This document shows positions 1 through 7,700 of a stretch of DNA of 13,051 nucleotides, piece by piece; positions within the stretch are counted from its first letter, which is position 1; every line of letters begins with the position of its first letter. This stretch comes from CANLWN01 sp039815505 (GTDB taxonomy: Bacteria > Bacteroidota > Bacteroidia > Flavobacteriales > Flavobacteriaceae). The translations under genes and the position numbers were made by a program. The DNA lies in contig JBCBZE010000060.1 of the NCBI GenBank assembly GCA_039815505.1, positions 1 through 13,051 of the forward strand, given 5' to 3'. The notes beneath the pieces are model-generated. The model was not told the origin of the DNA and searched no databases. It saw nothing but the letters and a program-made list of their open reading frames with translations.

Positions 1-418
1 CCCGGGCATAGCGCCATGGAATAACCAATGTATCTAGAATCACTCCAATGGCGAAGGCCCTGAAGAGTCCGGATTCAGACGGATCCAATAAATTGGCCGA
101 CCATAATGGGTACGCCACTGCAATAAGCCAAACCGACTTATAAAATAATTGCAATAACAATAATGGCAGCAGTTTTATCGGATAACGAATACCCAAACCC
201 ATAAGGGTGGCATAGGCCGCCCAAAAACTATAGGCAACACCATCCAGGGGTTGCCATACTTCACTGGGGTATATAAGCTCGGTCCATGCCGAATGACCCA
301 AGGTCAAGAAGGTGAGGAGGTAAAGGCCTTTCATGCCATACAATCTTAACTTTACAGGTCTTTTGGGTTCCTCAGTATTGTTTTGTACAGTAGCGGAAAG
401 AAGGTTTTGTAGTTTCAT
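1..418 (-). CDS. Multi-pass membrane protein, family not recognised (3' end outside window)
   Basis: Reading leftward from an ATG at 418, the frame stays open for 139 codons to the window edge, so the C-terminus is missing. The protein begins MKLQNLLSATVQNN, has a short polar, basic stretch to about residue 25, then about four hydrophobic segments (roughly residues 30-45, 62-78, 82-102 and 122-135) with many aromatic residues (SFWAAYATLMG, LFYKSVWLIAVAYPLW). I see no catalytic or ligand-binding motif. It lies 114 bases downstream of a DUF4386-like gene on the same strand, but it does not resemble that family. Its leader carries a 16-base sequence also found in front of the distal DUF4386-like gene. 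It is most likely a complete small inner-membrane protein of about 140-160 residues. The function cannot be inferred. Confidence 0.72.
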   Translation of the reverse strand, partial: MKLQNLLSATVQNNTEEPKRPVKLRLYGMKGLYLLTFLTLGHSAWTELIYPSEVWQPLDGVAYSFWAAYATLMGLGIRYPIKLLPLLLLQLFYKSVWLIAVAYPLWSANLLDPSESGLFRAFAIGVILDTLVIPWRYAR

Positions 419-454
419 ACTAGTCCGTTTTTTTTACCCTACTTCATTTCAGGG

Positions 455-470
455 TTGATTGATGATCGAT
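455..470 (-). repeat. Copy 1 of a 16-bp leader repeat
   Basis: The 16 bases TTGATTGATGATCGAT (plus strand) occur here and again, identically, at 1960-1975. Each copy lies just upstream of a minus-strand membrane protein gene: 36 bases before the ATG at 418 here, 12 bases before the ATG at 1947 there. On the coding strand both copies are followed by an A-rich stretch with an AAAACGGAC- or AAAACGAAC-like sequence before the start codon. It could be a duplicated leader or a binding site; the sequence does not decide which. Confidence 0.6.
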
Positions 471-526
471 AGTTTTAAAGATGGTATTGATTGTGGAAAA
501 CAATGGTGATGAAATATTGCCTTCCC

Positions 527-546
527 AAGCACCTAACCGGGTGCTT
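527..546. other. Short hairpin spanning the stop codon of the proximal DUF4386-like gene
   Basis: A perfect 7-bp inverted repeat, AAGCACC (527-533) and GGTGCTT (540-546), flanks a 6-base loop. The TAG stop of the gene ending at 533 lies at the arm/loop border. No T-run follows on the minus strand, so it does not look like a standard intrinsic terminator. It may weakly stabilise the 3' end of the transcript or be incidental. Confidence 0.35.
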
Positions 547-1222
547 TATATGTAATGGTTTTTTTTGGCGAGGGTTCACGGAATCCTTTTGTTACCAACC
601 AAAGTGACAAGCTTAACTGTGCCAAACCTAGGGGTGCGTACAAAAGCATGGAGCCACCCCCAAAAAAAGCCCAAAGCACATTAATGAACATTATCAAGGC
701 GCTCATAAGCCCCCAACCCGATAACAAGCGGGGAACAAGTTTGAGCCTGTATAGTACATAATAAAGTACGGTCAATGGCAAAGCTGATATCAGCAGATTT
801 ACGTAGTGCGCCCAAATACGCCTTTCCTGTACCAAACCACCCAAGGATTCCTTGTAGGACGAATGGGTGGTTTCCGGGAAATACTCTTGACCCATGGCCA
901 ATAGGGAAAGAATACTGTTATTTTCAATGGCTGCATTGGCAAAACCCATAATACAAAAGCTAAGATATAACAAAGCCATACCATCATTGAATTGCCTAAA
1001 AACCGGCAAAAGAACTACTGCAATAACAACCGATAAAACAGCGACCAATAAATCTAGCAGCACTGAGATTTTTAGTTGGGTTGCATTTCCCAAAATATCT
1101 ACAAGGAAATTGGTATCGAACGTCCCGGGACCCAGCAAAATTTGTTTTACGAGTATACCCATGGCAAATTGTATTAGGAACAACACACCTGCCATATGTC
1201 CTATTTGCTTAGTTGATTTCAT
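533..1222 (-). CDS. DUF4386-like six-helix membrane protein (paralogue A)
   Basis: This is a 229-residue integral membrane protein with about six hydrophobic helices (roughly residues 8-28, 52-74, 81-100, 136-158, 168-187 and 196-212) and a short charged tail. The opening MKSTKQIGHMAGVLFL and the block NATQLKISVLLDLLVAVLSV resemble the DUF4386 family, whose biochemical role is unknown. The next gene upstream (1947-1264) is a clear paralogue of almost the same length, sharing the N-terminus, the NATQ.K...LDLL block, the WAH motif, P-R-LS-W and LSLWL..KGF. The two are 41 bases apart and probably co-transcribed. The ATG at 1222 is chosen because it aligns exactly with the paralogue's start. The family call rests on remembered consensus, so DUF4386 is likely but not certain. 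Confidence 0.8.
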   Translation of the reverse strand: MKSTKQIGHMAGVLFLIQFAMGILVKQILLGPGTFDTNFLVDILGNATQLKISVLLDLLVAVLSVVIAVVLLPVFRQFNDGMALLYLSFCIMGFANAAIENNSILSLLAMGQEYFPETTHSSYKESLGGLVQERRIWAHYVNLLISALPLTVLYYVLYRLKLVPRLLSGWGLMSALIMFINVLWAFFGGGSMLLYAPLGLAQLSLSLWLVTKGFREPSPKKTITYKAPG

Positions 1223-1263
1223 TTTTTTGTTTTTAAAGGATATGGAAAAATGTTGATTTTGTA

Positions 1264-1947
1264 TTATTCGGTTTTTTCAAGGTAGTTAGGGTTGAATCCC
1301 TTTACCATAAGCCATATACTGAGCGTGATCAAGTGGAGTCCGTTTTGCCCATAAAACAGGAAACTTACCCCGTGACCAAAAATCTGAACCCAGGTTACGG
1401 TAAAAACAATAGTGACCGAAATGAAAAACCAAATGGACAAAGCCCTAGGAATAAGTCGTATTTTAAAAAGCGCGTAGTACAACAAAGCGCCGCCAGCGCT
1501 AAATATGCTCAATATCATAAAGTGCGCCCAAATGTAATCTTTGACCTGAAGAAGACCTAAAGTCTTATAATGGGGTGAATCTTGAGCACTCGTATTTACA
1601 AATTCCTGACTGAGTGATAATAAGGATAGGTGCGAAATATTACTAACAACAGTAATGGAGAACCCAACGACCCAAAGGGCAAAATATCCATAAGCGATAC
1701 TTTTTTTATACTGTTTTAATATAGGAAGCAATACAATGGAAATGATGACCCCTAGTACTCCCGCAAGAAGGTCCAACACTATGGCAGTTTTCATTTGCGT
1801 TGCATTTTCGAAAATGTAGTTCAGGAAGTTTTCCGATGTGGCAAGCGATGAGGACAGACCCCTAAGGTACGTCCCAGGAGCTCCGGTCAGCATCATTAGT
1901 AGAAATAGTAAGCCTACAATTCGTCCGGTTGTTTTGATTGATTTCAT
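1264..1947 (-). CDS. DUF4386-like six-helix membrane protein (paralogue B)
   Basis: This is a 227-residue membrane protein starting MKSIKTTGRIVGLLFLL. An in-frame TTG at 1992 would add 15 residues (MLQYQSSIINQKTNS). I prefer the ATG at 1947 because it aligns with the start of paralogue A, and because the extra residues are encoded by repeat-rich leader DNA. About six hydrophobic segments are visible. The conserved blocks shared with the downstream paralogue are NATQMKTAIVLDLLAGVLGV, SLLSLSQEF, YIWAHF, LIPRALSIW and LSIWLMVKGF. The pair looks like an old tandem duplication, since the proteins are well diverged outside these blocks. No function can be assigned beyond a multi-pass inner-membrane protein. 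I see no clear promoter box in the 109 bases upstream, but the region holds direct and inverted repeats. Confidence 0.8.
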   Translation of the reverse strand: MKSIKTTGRIVGLLFLLMMLTGAPGTYLRGLSSSLATSENFLNYIFENATQMKTAIVLDLLAGVLGVIISIVLLPILKQYKKSIAYGYFALWVVGFSITVVSNISHLSLLSLSQEFVNTSAQDSPHYKTLGLLQVKDYIWAHFMILSIFSAGGALLYYALFKIRLIPRALSIWFFISVTIVFTVTWVQIFGHGVSFLFYGQNGLHLITLSIWLMVKGFNPNYLEKTE

Positions 1948-1949
1948 GC

Positions 1950-2027
1950 TGTTCGTTTTTTGATTGATGATCGATGATTGATACTGAAGCAAGTTCAGTA
2001 GATGTTGGTAATTGTTCGTTTTTTGAT
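1950..2027 (-). promoter_or_regulatory. Repeat-rich leader of the DUF4386-like pair
   Basis: This spacer between the GIN gene and paralogue B holds several small repeats. A 15-base direct repeat, TGTTCGTTTTTTGAT (plus strand), lies at 1950-1964 and 2013-2027. Between the copies is a perfect 7-bp inverted repeat, TACTGAA (1982-1988) and TTCAGTA (1994-2000), with a 5-base spacer. The 16-base leader repeat is at 1960-1975. No convincing TAnnTTTG box is seen. The arrangement suggests a regulatory or duplicated leader. A protein bound here cannot be named. Confidence 0.4.
1960..1975 (-). repeat. Copy 2 of the 16-bp leader repeat
   Basis: TTGATTGATGATCGAT (plus strand) is identical to 455-470. Here it ends 12 bases before the ATG at 1947. 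It partly overlaps the 15-base direct repeat copy at 1950-1964. Confidence 0.6.
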
Positions 2028-2056
2028 ATTTATATTTTATTTTCTCTTTTCTGGGA

Positions 2057-2602
2057 TTAGTTGGAGATATCTATTTCATTACTGTCCCCGCTTATCTTTA
2101 CCTTGGACCCAGAAGCCAAATTGCACTTTATAGATGCATATGAAAGCTCTAAATTTCCCTTACTTTCCTCTTCAAAATTGAGTTCTAAGTGGCTTCCATT
2201 TACCCTGCCCACAGTTTCCAAGCCGCCCCCTGAGTTTACATTGACTTGGTTAAGGGTTTCCATGGAAATAAAGACGATTACACTATCTTTATTCTGGGTG
2301 TGCTTGGTCTTTTCAATGATCAGTTCGTCGTCTTGGACTTGGGTTTTAATATGGGGCAACCAATTTTTTGGGGCGGTAATACTAAGGCTGATAATACTGT
2401 CTTGTTTCAAAAAAACCTTAATTCCCTTTTCTATGTTGAGTTTTTTAAAACGTGAGACTGATCGGATTTCGGAAGCCACTAGGTCGCCATCCACTTTAAT
2501 CTCGTTCCTTTCTATATTGCTATGTAGCGATAACTGAAAAGCGAAGAAAAAAATCAGCAAAGCAATGCCCGTGCCTATCAAGATCAAATTACTTTTCTTC
2601 AT
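2057..2602 (-). CDS. Membrane-anchored GIN-domain (DUF2807-type) protein
   Basis: This is a 181-residue protein with an N-terminal signal anchor (MKKSNLILIGTGIALLIFFFAF, no obvious cleavage site), then a basic-to-acidic extracytoplasmic region. From about residue 50 it has the GIN-type head-domain pattern: RFKKLNIEKGIKVFLKQDS, SLSITAPKNWLPHIKTQVQDDELII, then short beta-strand repeats (LNQVNVNSGGGLETVG, NLELSYASIKCNLASGSKVKISG). The family forms right-handed beta-helix-like folds and is common in Bacteroidota; its role is mostly unknown. Its ATG lies inside the end of the GntR gene (14-base overlap), so it is the last gene of the ABC-GntR operon. It ends soon after the first run of GS-rich strands and is somewhat short for the family as I recall it. 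I saw no frameshifted continuation past the TAA. Confidence 0.82.
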   Translation of the reverse strand: MKKSNLILIGTGIALLIFFFAFQLSLHSNIERNEIKVDGDLVASEIRSVSRFKKLNIEKGIKVFLKQDSIISLSITAPKNWLPHIKTQVQDDELIIEKTKHTQNKDSVIVFISMETLNQVNVNSGGGLETVGRVNGSHLELNFEEESKGNLELSYASIKCNLASGSKVKISGDSNEIDISN

Positions 2603-2966
2603 GATCGGTATCTTTATGTTGGTTATACGCGTTTTTCACTTCTTCAAAATCTACCTCGAGCAATTTCATTTTTTTGAATACATCCGGAAGGATATCCTCC
2701 TTGAACTCCGTTCTTTTAATGGTAAGCACGGTTTCATACCCATTTTTTGATACAAAGTATCCAATACCTCTTTGGTTATGGATTACTCCTAGCTCTTGTA
2801 AGTGGTTAAAGGCCCGTATGGCCGTATTGGGATTAACCTCTACCATAACGGCAATTTCACGAACGGATGGTATTCTTTCTTCTTCGCGCCATTTCTTGGC
2901 GAGGATGCTTTCATAAAAGAAATCCACGATCTGTAAATAAATAGGCTTGCCATTATCAAAATCCAT
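2589..2966 (-). CDS. GntR-family transcriptional repressor, YtrA subfamily
   Basis: This is a 125-residue regulator with an N-terminal winged helix-turn-helix (about residues 8-75). It shows the typical GntR pattern: PIYLQIVDFFYESI, then RIPSVREIAVMVEVNPNTAIRAFNHLQELGVI, and the wing RGIGYFV. The C-terminal tail is short (about 50 helical residues) with no large effector-binding domain, which marks the YtrA subfamily; these proteins normally repress adjacent ABC transporter operons. The start ATG shares one base with the TAA of the permease gene (TAATG) and follows AAGGAGG at 2974-2980 with a 7-base spacing. That is an unusually good Shine-Dalgarno for this group and supports the start. It probably binds the palindrome at 4562-4583 and represses its own operon. 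The effector is unknown. Confidence 0.9.
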   Translation of the reverse strand: MDFDNGKPIYLQIVDFFYESILAKKWREEERIPSVREIAVMVEVNPNTAIRAFNHLQELGVIHNQRGIGYFVSKNGYETVLTIKRTEFKEDILPDVFKKMKLLEVDFEEVKNAYNQHKDTDHEEK

Positions 2967-3721
2967 TAGTAAACCTCCTTTTCGATCAATTTAAAATATG
3001 CCGCTATTAGCATTACCGGGCCTAAAATGATAAACCAAAACCATTTGCCTATGATCTCAAAATCGGCACTAGTGCTATCAAAAGCTGCTGAAACCGATGA
3101 ATCCCCCGAAAACATATCATATCCCATATTAAACATGGAAAAGAGAATACCGTTATAGATGAAGAAGCTAAAGAAGGCCAGTAAGAGTAGTAGCAAGGTT
3201 TTACCTATTCTATTTTTTGTAAAACCAATAGCACCTAATAGAAATAAGGGCTGAACAAGCATATAGAATTTAACCGACTGCCCATAGCTTTCTGAAAATA
3301 TAGATAACCCATGAAAGCTGGTTTTAGATAAAAGACTTGCCAATAGTATGGCTAATTGCCCCACAAAGAATGCAAATAAAGTAAAGAACAAAGTATACAA
3401 AACGGATGTAGCGAACCAAGTGGCGGTCAATCGTTCAAGTGGTGATAGGGGAAGCGCAAAGTAAAAATGATTGGCCTTCTTATCATGCGCCTCCTTGAAA
3501 ATGGAAAAGACAAAAAGCAGTCCTAAGGGAACATAAATCTTACCAAACAAACCGCCAAACTCGCTGGCCGTTACCAATCTATCCCCCCACAAACTAAACA
3601 AAAAACCAATAAATAGGAGGCCACCCGACACTAACAATGCCGTGACTATAGTGTTGCGAAGTAGGACAACATCCCTATAAATGGATAAGCCTATTCTTTT
3701 AAAGTTAAATGGTTGGTTCAT
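2966..3721 (-). CDS. ABC transporter membrane subunit
   Basis: This is a 251-residue protein with about six transmembrane helices (near residues 22-45, 60-76, 100-130, 150-165, 172-195 and 226-243), a short cytoplasmic N-terminus and a charged C-terminal end (KLIEKEVY). It has the size and hydrophobicity of ABC-2-like permeases that pair with single ATPases in GntR/YtrA operons. The sequence FKEAHDKKANHFYFALPLSPLERL after the second helix resembles the cytoplasmic coupling stretch seen in such permeases. Its start lies 17 bases inside the end of the ATPase gene and its stop overlaps the GntR start, so the three are translationally coupled. It probably forms the channel half of an exporter with the ATPase. 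The substrate cannot be read from sequence. Confidence 0.85.
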   Translation of the reverse strand: MNQPFNFKRIGLSIYRDVVLLRNTIVTALLVSGGLLFIGFLFSLWGDRLVTASEFGGLFGKIYVPLGLLFVFSIFKEAHDKKANHFYFALPLSPLERLTATWFATSVLYTLFFTLFAFFVGQLAILLASLLSKTSFHGLSIFSESYGQSVKFYMLVQPLFLLGAIGFTKNRIGKTLLLLLLAFFSFFIYNGILFSMFNMGYDMFSGDSSVSAAFDSTSADFEIIGKWFWFIILGPVMLIAAYFKLIEKEVY

Positions 3722-4556
3722 GGGAAATACGATTTAATGTTCGGTTTATACGTTCTGGTTCATTAAGGACCGCATTGAACAAAAGCTCCAGATCCACTTC
3801 GGACTCATCTTGATCCTGTCTTGCCAGGACGGCCTTTCCGCCAAAAGTTGCTTCAGAATAGATAAGATCTTCCTTCACCCCGCGTGGAGGTTTTCCAAAC
3901 CACAGATTTTCCGAAACAATGGATAATGGCCGATCAAAAGCTACTTTTGAATCATCCAGTACAATAACATGATTAATAAGACTGTATAGATCTCTGATCT
4001 GATGGGTAGAGATAACGATACACTTTCTTTCATCCACCGAGGAGGCCATGATTTTTCTAAACTGGCTTTTTGAAGGAATATCCAGTCCGTTCGTAGGCTC
4101 ATCCATCAATAGTAATTTAGTGTTTGCGGCAAGACCAAAGGCAATCAATACCTTTTTCTTCTGACCAAAGGATAGATTGGAGATTTTCTGGTTTGGGAAA
4201 AGCTTAAATTCCGATAGTAAAGTTGAAAACCGTTCTTTGGAGAAGTTAGGATAGAAAGGGGAATTCACTTTTTCGTATAAGGCTATCTTAACCCCGGGTA
4301 ACTCAAATTCCTCAGGTACTATAAATATCTCTTGAAGATACTTTACCTTTCGATCTGAGGTATCGTCTTCAAAGACACAACACTGGCCTGCCTTTGGATA
4401 AAGTAGTCCGGCCATGAGTTTAAGCAAAGTACTTTTTCCTTCCCCGTTTCTACCAAAGAGGCCATAAATATTGCCCGCGCCCAGCTCCAAATTAATGTTG
4501 TCAAGGATTAGTTGGCTACCGGGGTACCGGAATTTTACGTTTTTTATTCGTATCAT
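3705..4556 (-). CDS. ABC transporter ATP-binding protein
   Basis: This is a 283-residue ATPase with a complete nucleotide-binding domain: Walker A GRNGEGKST (residues 35-43), signature LSFGQ (128-132), Walker B LLLMDE (148-153) followed by PTNGLD, and H-loop His185 in VISTHQ. The segment QEIFIVPEEFELP takes the Q-loop position. After about residue 200 is a tail of about 80 residues seen in several exporter-type ATPases. It is the first gene of the operon ATPase, permease, GntR, GIN. The ATG at 4556 is preceded by the putative operator with only 5 bases between, so the leader is very short. It powers the adjacent membrane subunit, probably for export of an envelope-active compound or for envelope-stress relief; that role is inferred from YtrA-type operons. 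Confidence 0.93.
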   Translation of the reverse strand: MIRIKNVKFRYPGSQLILDNINLELGAGNIYGLFGRNGEGKSTLLKLMAGLLYPKAGQCCVFEDDTSDRKVKYLQEIFIVPEEFELPGVKIALYEKVNSPFYPNFSKERFSTLLSEFKLFPNQKISNLSFGQKKKVLIAFGLAANTKLLLMDEPTNGLDIPSKSQFRKIMASSVDERKCIVISTHQIRDLYSLINHVIVLDDSKVAFDRPLSIVSENLWFGKPPRGVKEDLIYSEATFGGKAVLARQDQDESEVDLELLFNAVLNEPERINRTLNRISHEPTI

Positions 4557-4561
4557 AACTA

Positions 4562-4583
4562 GTGTATTAGTTATCTAGTACAC
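4562..4583. promoter_or_regulatory. Palindromic operator, probably for the operon's own GntR protein
   Basis: Two 9-base arms, GTGTATTAG (4562-4570) and CTAGTACAC (4575-4583), are inverted repeats with one mismatch, separated by TTAT. The outer GTGTA/TACAC halves are of the kind reported for YtrA-type GntR repressors. The site lies immediately downstream of the -7 box and 5 bases before the ATPase start codon, so a bound dimer would cover the transcription start. Assignment to the GntR protein at 2966-2589 is inferred from position and form. Confidence 0.75.
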
Positions 4584-4585
4584 CA

Positions 4586-4617
4586 CAAATATATAAAAGG
4601 ATTTGATAATACCAAAA
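4586..4617 (-). promoter_or_regulatory. Promoter of the ABC-GntR-GIN operon
   Basis: On the minus strand a -7 box TATATTTG (complement of 4586-4593) matches TAnnTTTG exactly. A TTG (within TTTTTG, complement of 4613-4617) lies 19 bases upstream, the expected Bacteroidota spacing. Transcription would begin inside the palindrome at 4562-4583, giving a leader of about 20 bases. Confidence 0.75.
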
Positions 4618-4679
4618 ATTTCCGTTCTTTTTAGGTATGTTGGGAGACGGTGATCCTAATTAATCATAGGTTATAAGTT

Positions 4680-4708
4680 TTTGGTTCCATCCTTTTTTGG
4701 TACTTTAG
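4680..4708 (+). promoter_or_regulatory. Probable promoter of the secreted Asp-box protein gene
   Basis: TTTG at 4680-4683 is followed after 17 bases by TACTTTAG at 4701-4708, one mismatch from TAnnTTTG. Transcription would start near 4715, about 20 bases before the ATG at 4735. This placement also argues against the upstream in-frame TTG at 4681 as a start codon. Confidence 0.5.
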
Positions 4709-4734
4709 ACAGGACTAATTTCAACCTGATTAAA

Positions 4735-7700
4735 ATGAGAACTCCTTACCGCAAAATAGGGCTGTTGACCCTTGCACTTTTCTTGTTACCTTTTACTTTC
4801 AATGCCCAAAAAAGAAAAAAGAAAAGTACAATAACCAACCAAGTTTCGCAGGATTTATACACAAGTTTGGAATATAGGCTGGTTGGCCCTTTTAGAGGGG
4901 GACGTTCCGCTGCTGTTACCGGTGTACCGGGAGAACCCAATCTTTTTTATTTTGGAGCCACCGGTGGCGGTGTCTGGAAGACGGAAGACGGTGGTAGAAC
5001 TTGGGGTAATATATCAGATGGTTTTTTTGGTGGTAGTATAGGTGCCATTGAAGTGTCCAAGAGCGACCCCAATGTCATCTATGTAGGTGGAGGAGAAAAG
5101 ACGTTACGGGGCAACGTATCTTCTGGCTATGGCGTTTGGAAAACAGAGGATGCAGGAAAGACTTGGAAATCAATGGGACTTGAAAAAAGTAGGCATGTCC
5201 CTAGAATCAGGATTCACCCTACAGATCATAATGTTGTTTATGCTGCGGTATTGGGAAATATCTACAAACCCACACAAGATCGAGGGGTTTATAAAAGTAC
5301 CGATGGAGGAAAAACATGGCGCAAGACCTTATTCGTAAATGATCAGGCCGGGGCCGTGGATTTGATATTGGACCCCAACAATCCACGTATACTTTATGCC
5401 TCCACCTGGCGGGCCAAGCGAACGCCATATAGTCTAAGTAGTGGCGGGGATGGTTCTGCATTATGGAAGAGTACGGATAGCGGCGAAACTTGGAACGAGA
5501 TTTCCAAGAACAAGGGTTTTCCCAAGGATACCTTAGGGATTATTGGTGTAGCGGTATCCCCAAAAAACTCTGAAAGAATCTGGGCCATTGTAGAAAACAA
5601 AGAAAAAGGAGGCTTGTACCGTAGTGAGGATGGTGGTAAGAAATGGGAAAAAGTCAATGAGGAACGCAAACTAAGACAACGGGCCTGGTACTATACGCGT
5701 TTGTATGCCGATACGGAAGATGAGAACACGGTCTATGTGCTCAATGTGCGCTACCATAAATCCACCGATGGTGGTAAGACCTTCAATACCTTTAATGCTC
5801 CACATGGAGACCACCATGATCTATGGATTTCCCCAGAAAATGCCAAGCGTATGATCATTGGGGACGACGGGGGTGCACAAGTCAGTTATGATGGGGGAGA
5901 GACCTGGAGCACTTATTATAATCAGCCTACTGCGCAATTTTATCGAGTAACCACAGATAATGCATTTCCCTATAGGATTTATGTGGCGCAACAGGATAAT
6001 TCTACCATTCGGATCAACCATAGAGGTGATGGGAATACCATTGGCGAAGAGGATTGGGAGCGAACCGCGGGCGGCGAATCGGCACATATTGCTGTTGACC
6101 CTACCAATAATGATATTGTGTACGGAGGCAGTTATGGAGGATTTTTGACACGGGTGAACCATAAAACAGGAACAGTACGGGGTATTAACGTGTGGCCGGA
6201 TAACCCCATGGGCTATGGCGCCGAAGGAATGAAATACAGGTTTCAATGGAATTTCCCCATTATTTTTAGCAAGCACAATCCCAAAAAACTGTATACTTTT
6301 TCCAATCATGTGCATATGAGTGAAAATGAGGGACAAAGCTGGAATTTATTAAGCGGGGACCTTACTCGCAATGCCCCTGATAAATTAGTTTCCAGTGGTG
6401 GCCCCATTACCCAAGATAATACAGGTGTGGAATATTATTGTACCATTTTTGCAGCTAATGAAAGTCCATTAAAGGAAGGTCTGCTTTGGGTAGGTAGTGA
6501 TGATGGCCTTATTCATGTTTCCAGGGATGGGGGACAAAATTGGGATAATGTAACGCCCACCAATTTACCAGAATGGTCCATGATCAACAGTATAGAACCA
6601 TCGGCCTTTGATGAAGGTACGTGCTATGTAGCGGCGACCAGATATAAGCTAGGTGATTTTCAGCCTTACTTATATAAAACAACGGATTATGGCGCAACCT
6701 GGAAAAAAATAACGAATGGTATAAATAGTGAGCACTTTACCCGCGCACTCAGGGAAGACCCTAAGCAGAAAGGCCTGTTGTACGCAGGAACGGAGACAGG
6801 GATGTATGTTTCCTTTGATGATGGTGCCAATTGGCAATCCTTTCAATTGAACCTACCTATTGTTCCCATTACAGATTTGACCATTAAGGACAATAACCTT
6901 ATTGTAGCCACTCAAGGTCGTAGCCTTTGGATAATAGATGACTTAACGGTGCTACACCAATTAAAAGACTTGGATCAAAATGCAAATACCCTACTTTACA
7001 AGCCTAAAGATGCTTATCGTACCAAAGGGAGCACTACCAAGGAGCCTTCAAAGACAGAAGGTGCCAATCATCCCAACGGGGTCATTACCCATTTTTATAT
7101 AAAGGATTTGGTGGATAAGGACAGCGTTGCGCTTACCTATACATCCATGTCCGGAGATACATTGGCTACCTTTAGCAGATCTTCCAAAAAGAAGGATAAA
7201 CGATTACAGGTAAAGAAGGGGGGTAATACCCATGTTTGGGATACACGTGGTAAAGGCGCCGAAAAACTAAAAGGTATGATTTTATGGTGGGCCAATCTAG
7301 ATGGGGCAAAGGCGGTCCCTGGGAATTATAAAGTGCACTTAAATATAAATGGAATTTCTACCTCCCAAACCTTTACTATTTTACCCGATCCCAGAGCGGA
7401 AGTTTCCGTGGCAGATATGCAAAAGCAATATGATTTTGTAAACGATGTAAACAGGACAGTGGATAGGGCACACCAATCCATTAAGAAAATCAGAAAAATT
7501 ACCGCACAACTAGATGCCTTTGATAAGCAATATGCCGGTAATGACCAGACTAAGGATTTGGTGGCCAAAGCAAAGCAAATGAAGGAGGATTTCGGCACCG
7601 TGGAAAAAGCCTTGTATCAAACCAAGAACCGGAGTAATCAAGACCCCTTAAACTTTCCTATAAGGTTGACCAATAAATTGGGACATTTGAACAGCTTGGT

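Noticed and set aside
894..1256. 120-codon plus-strand open frame opposite DUF4386-like paralogue A
   Set aside because: It lies against a gene supported by a paralogue alignment and shows no motif.
1948..1992. 15-residue N-terminal extension of DUF4386-like paralogue B from a TTG at 1992
   Set aside because: The extension is encoded by repeat-rich leader DNA, and the paralogue begins at the internal methionine.
2061..2537. 158-codon plus-strand open frame opposite the GIN gene
   Set aside because: It is antisense to a recognisable domain within a coupled operon, and the translation is low-complexity serine/leucine-rich.
4681..4734. N-terminal extension of the Asp-box protein from a TTG at 4681
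   Set aside because: It would bury the signal peptide at residue 19, and it overlaps the likely promoter.
5821..6336. 171-codon minus-strand open frame inside the secreted Asp-box gene
   Set aside because: It is fully opposite a well-supported gene; its translation has no domain, no composition typical of a protein and no start context. It is an antisense shadow.
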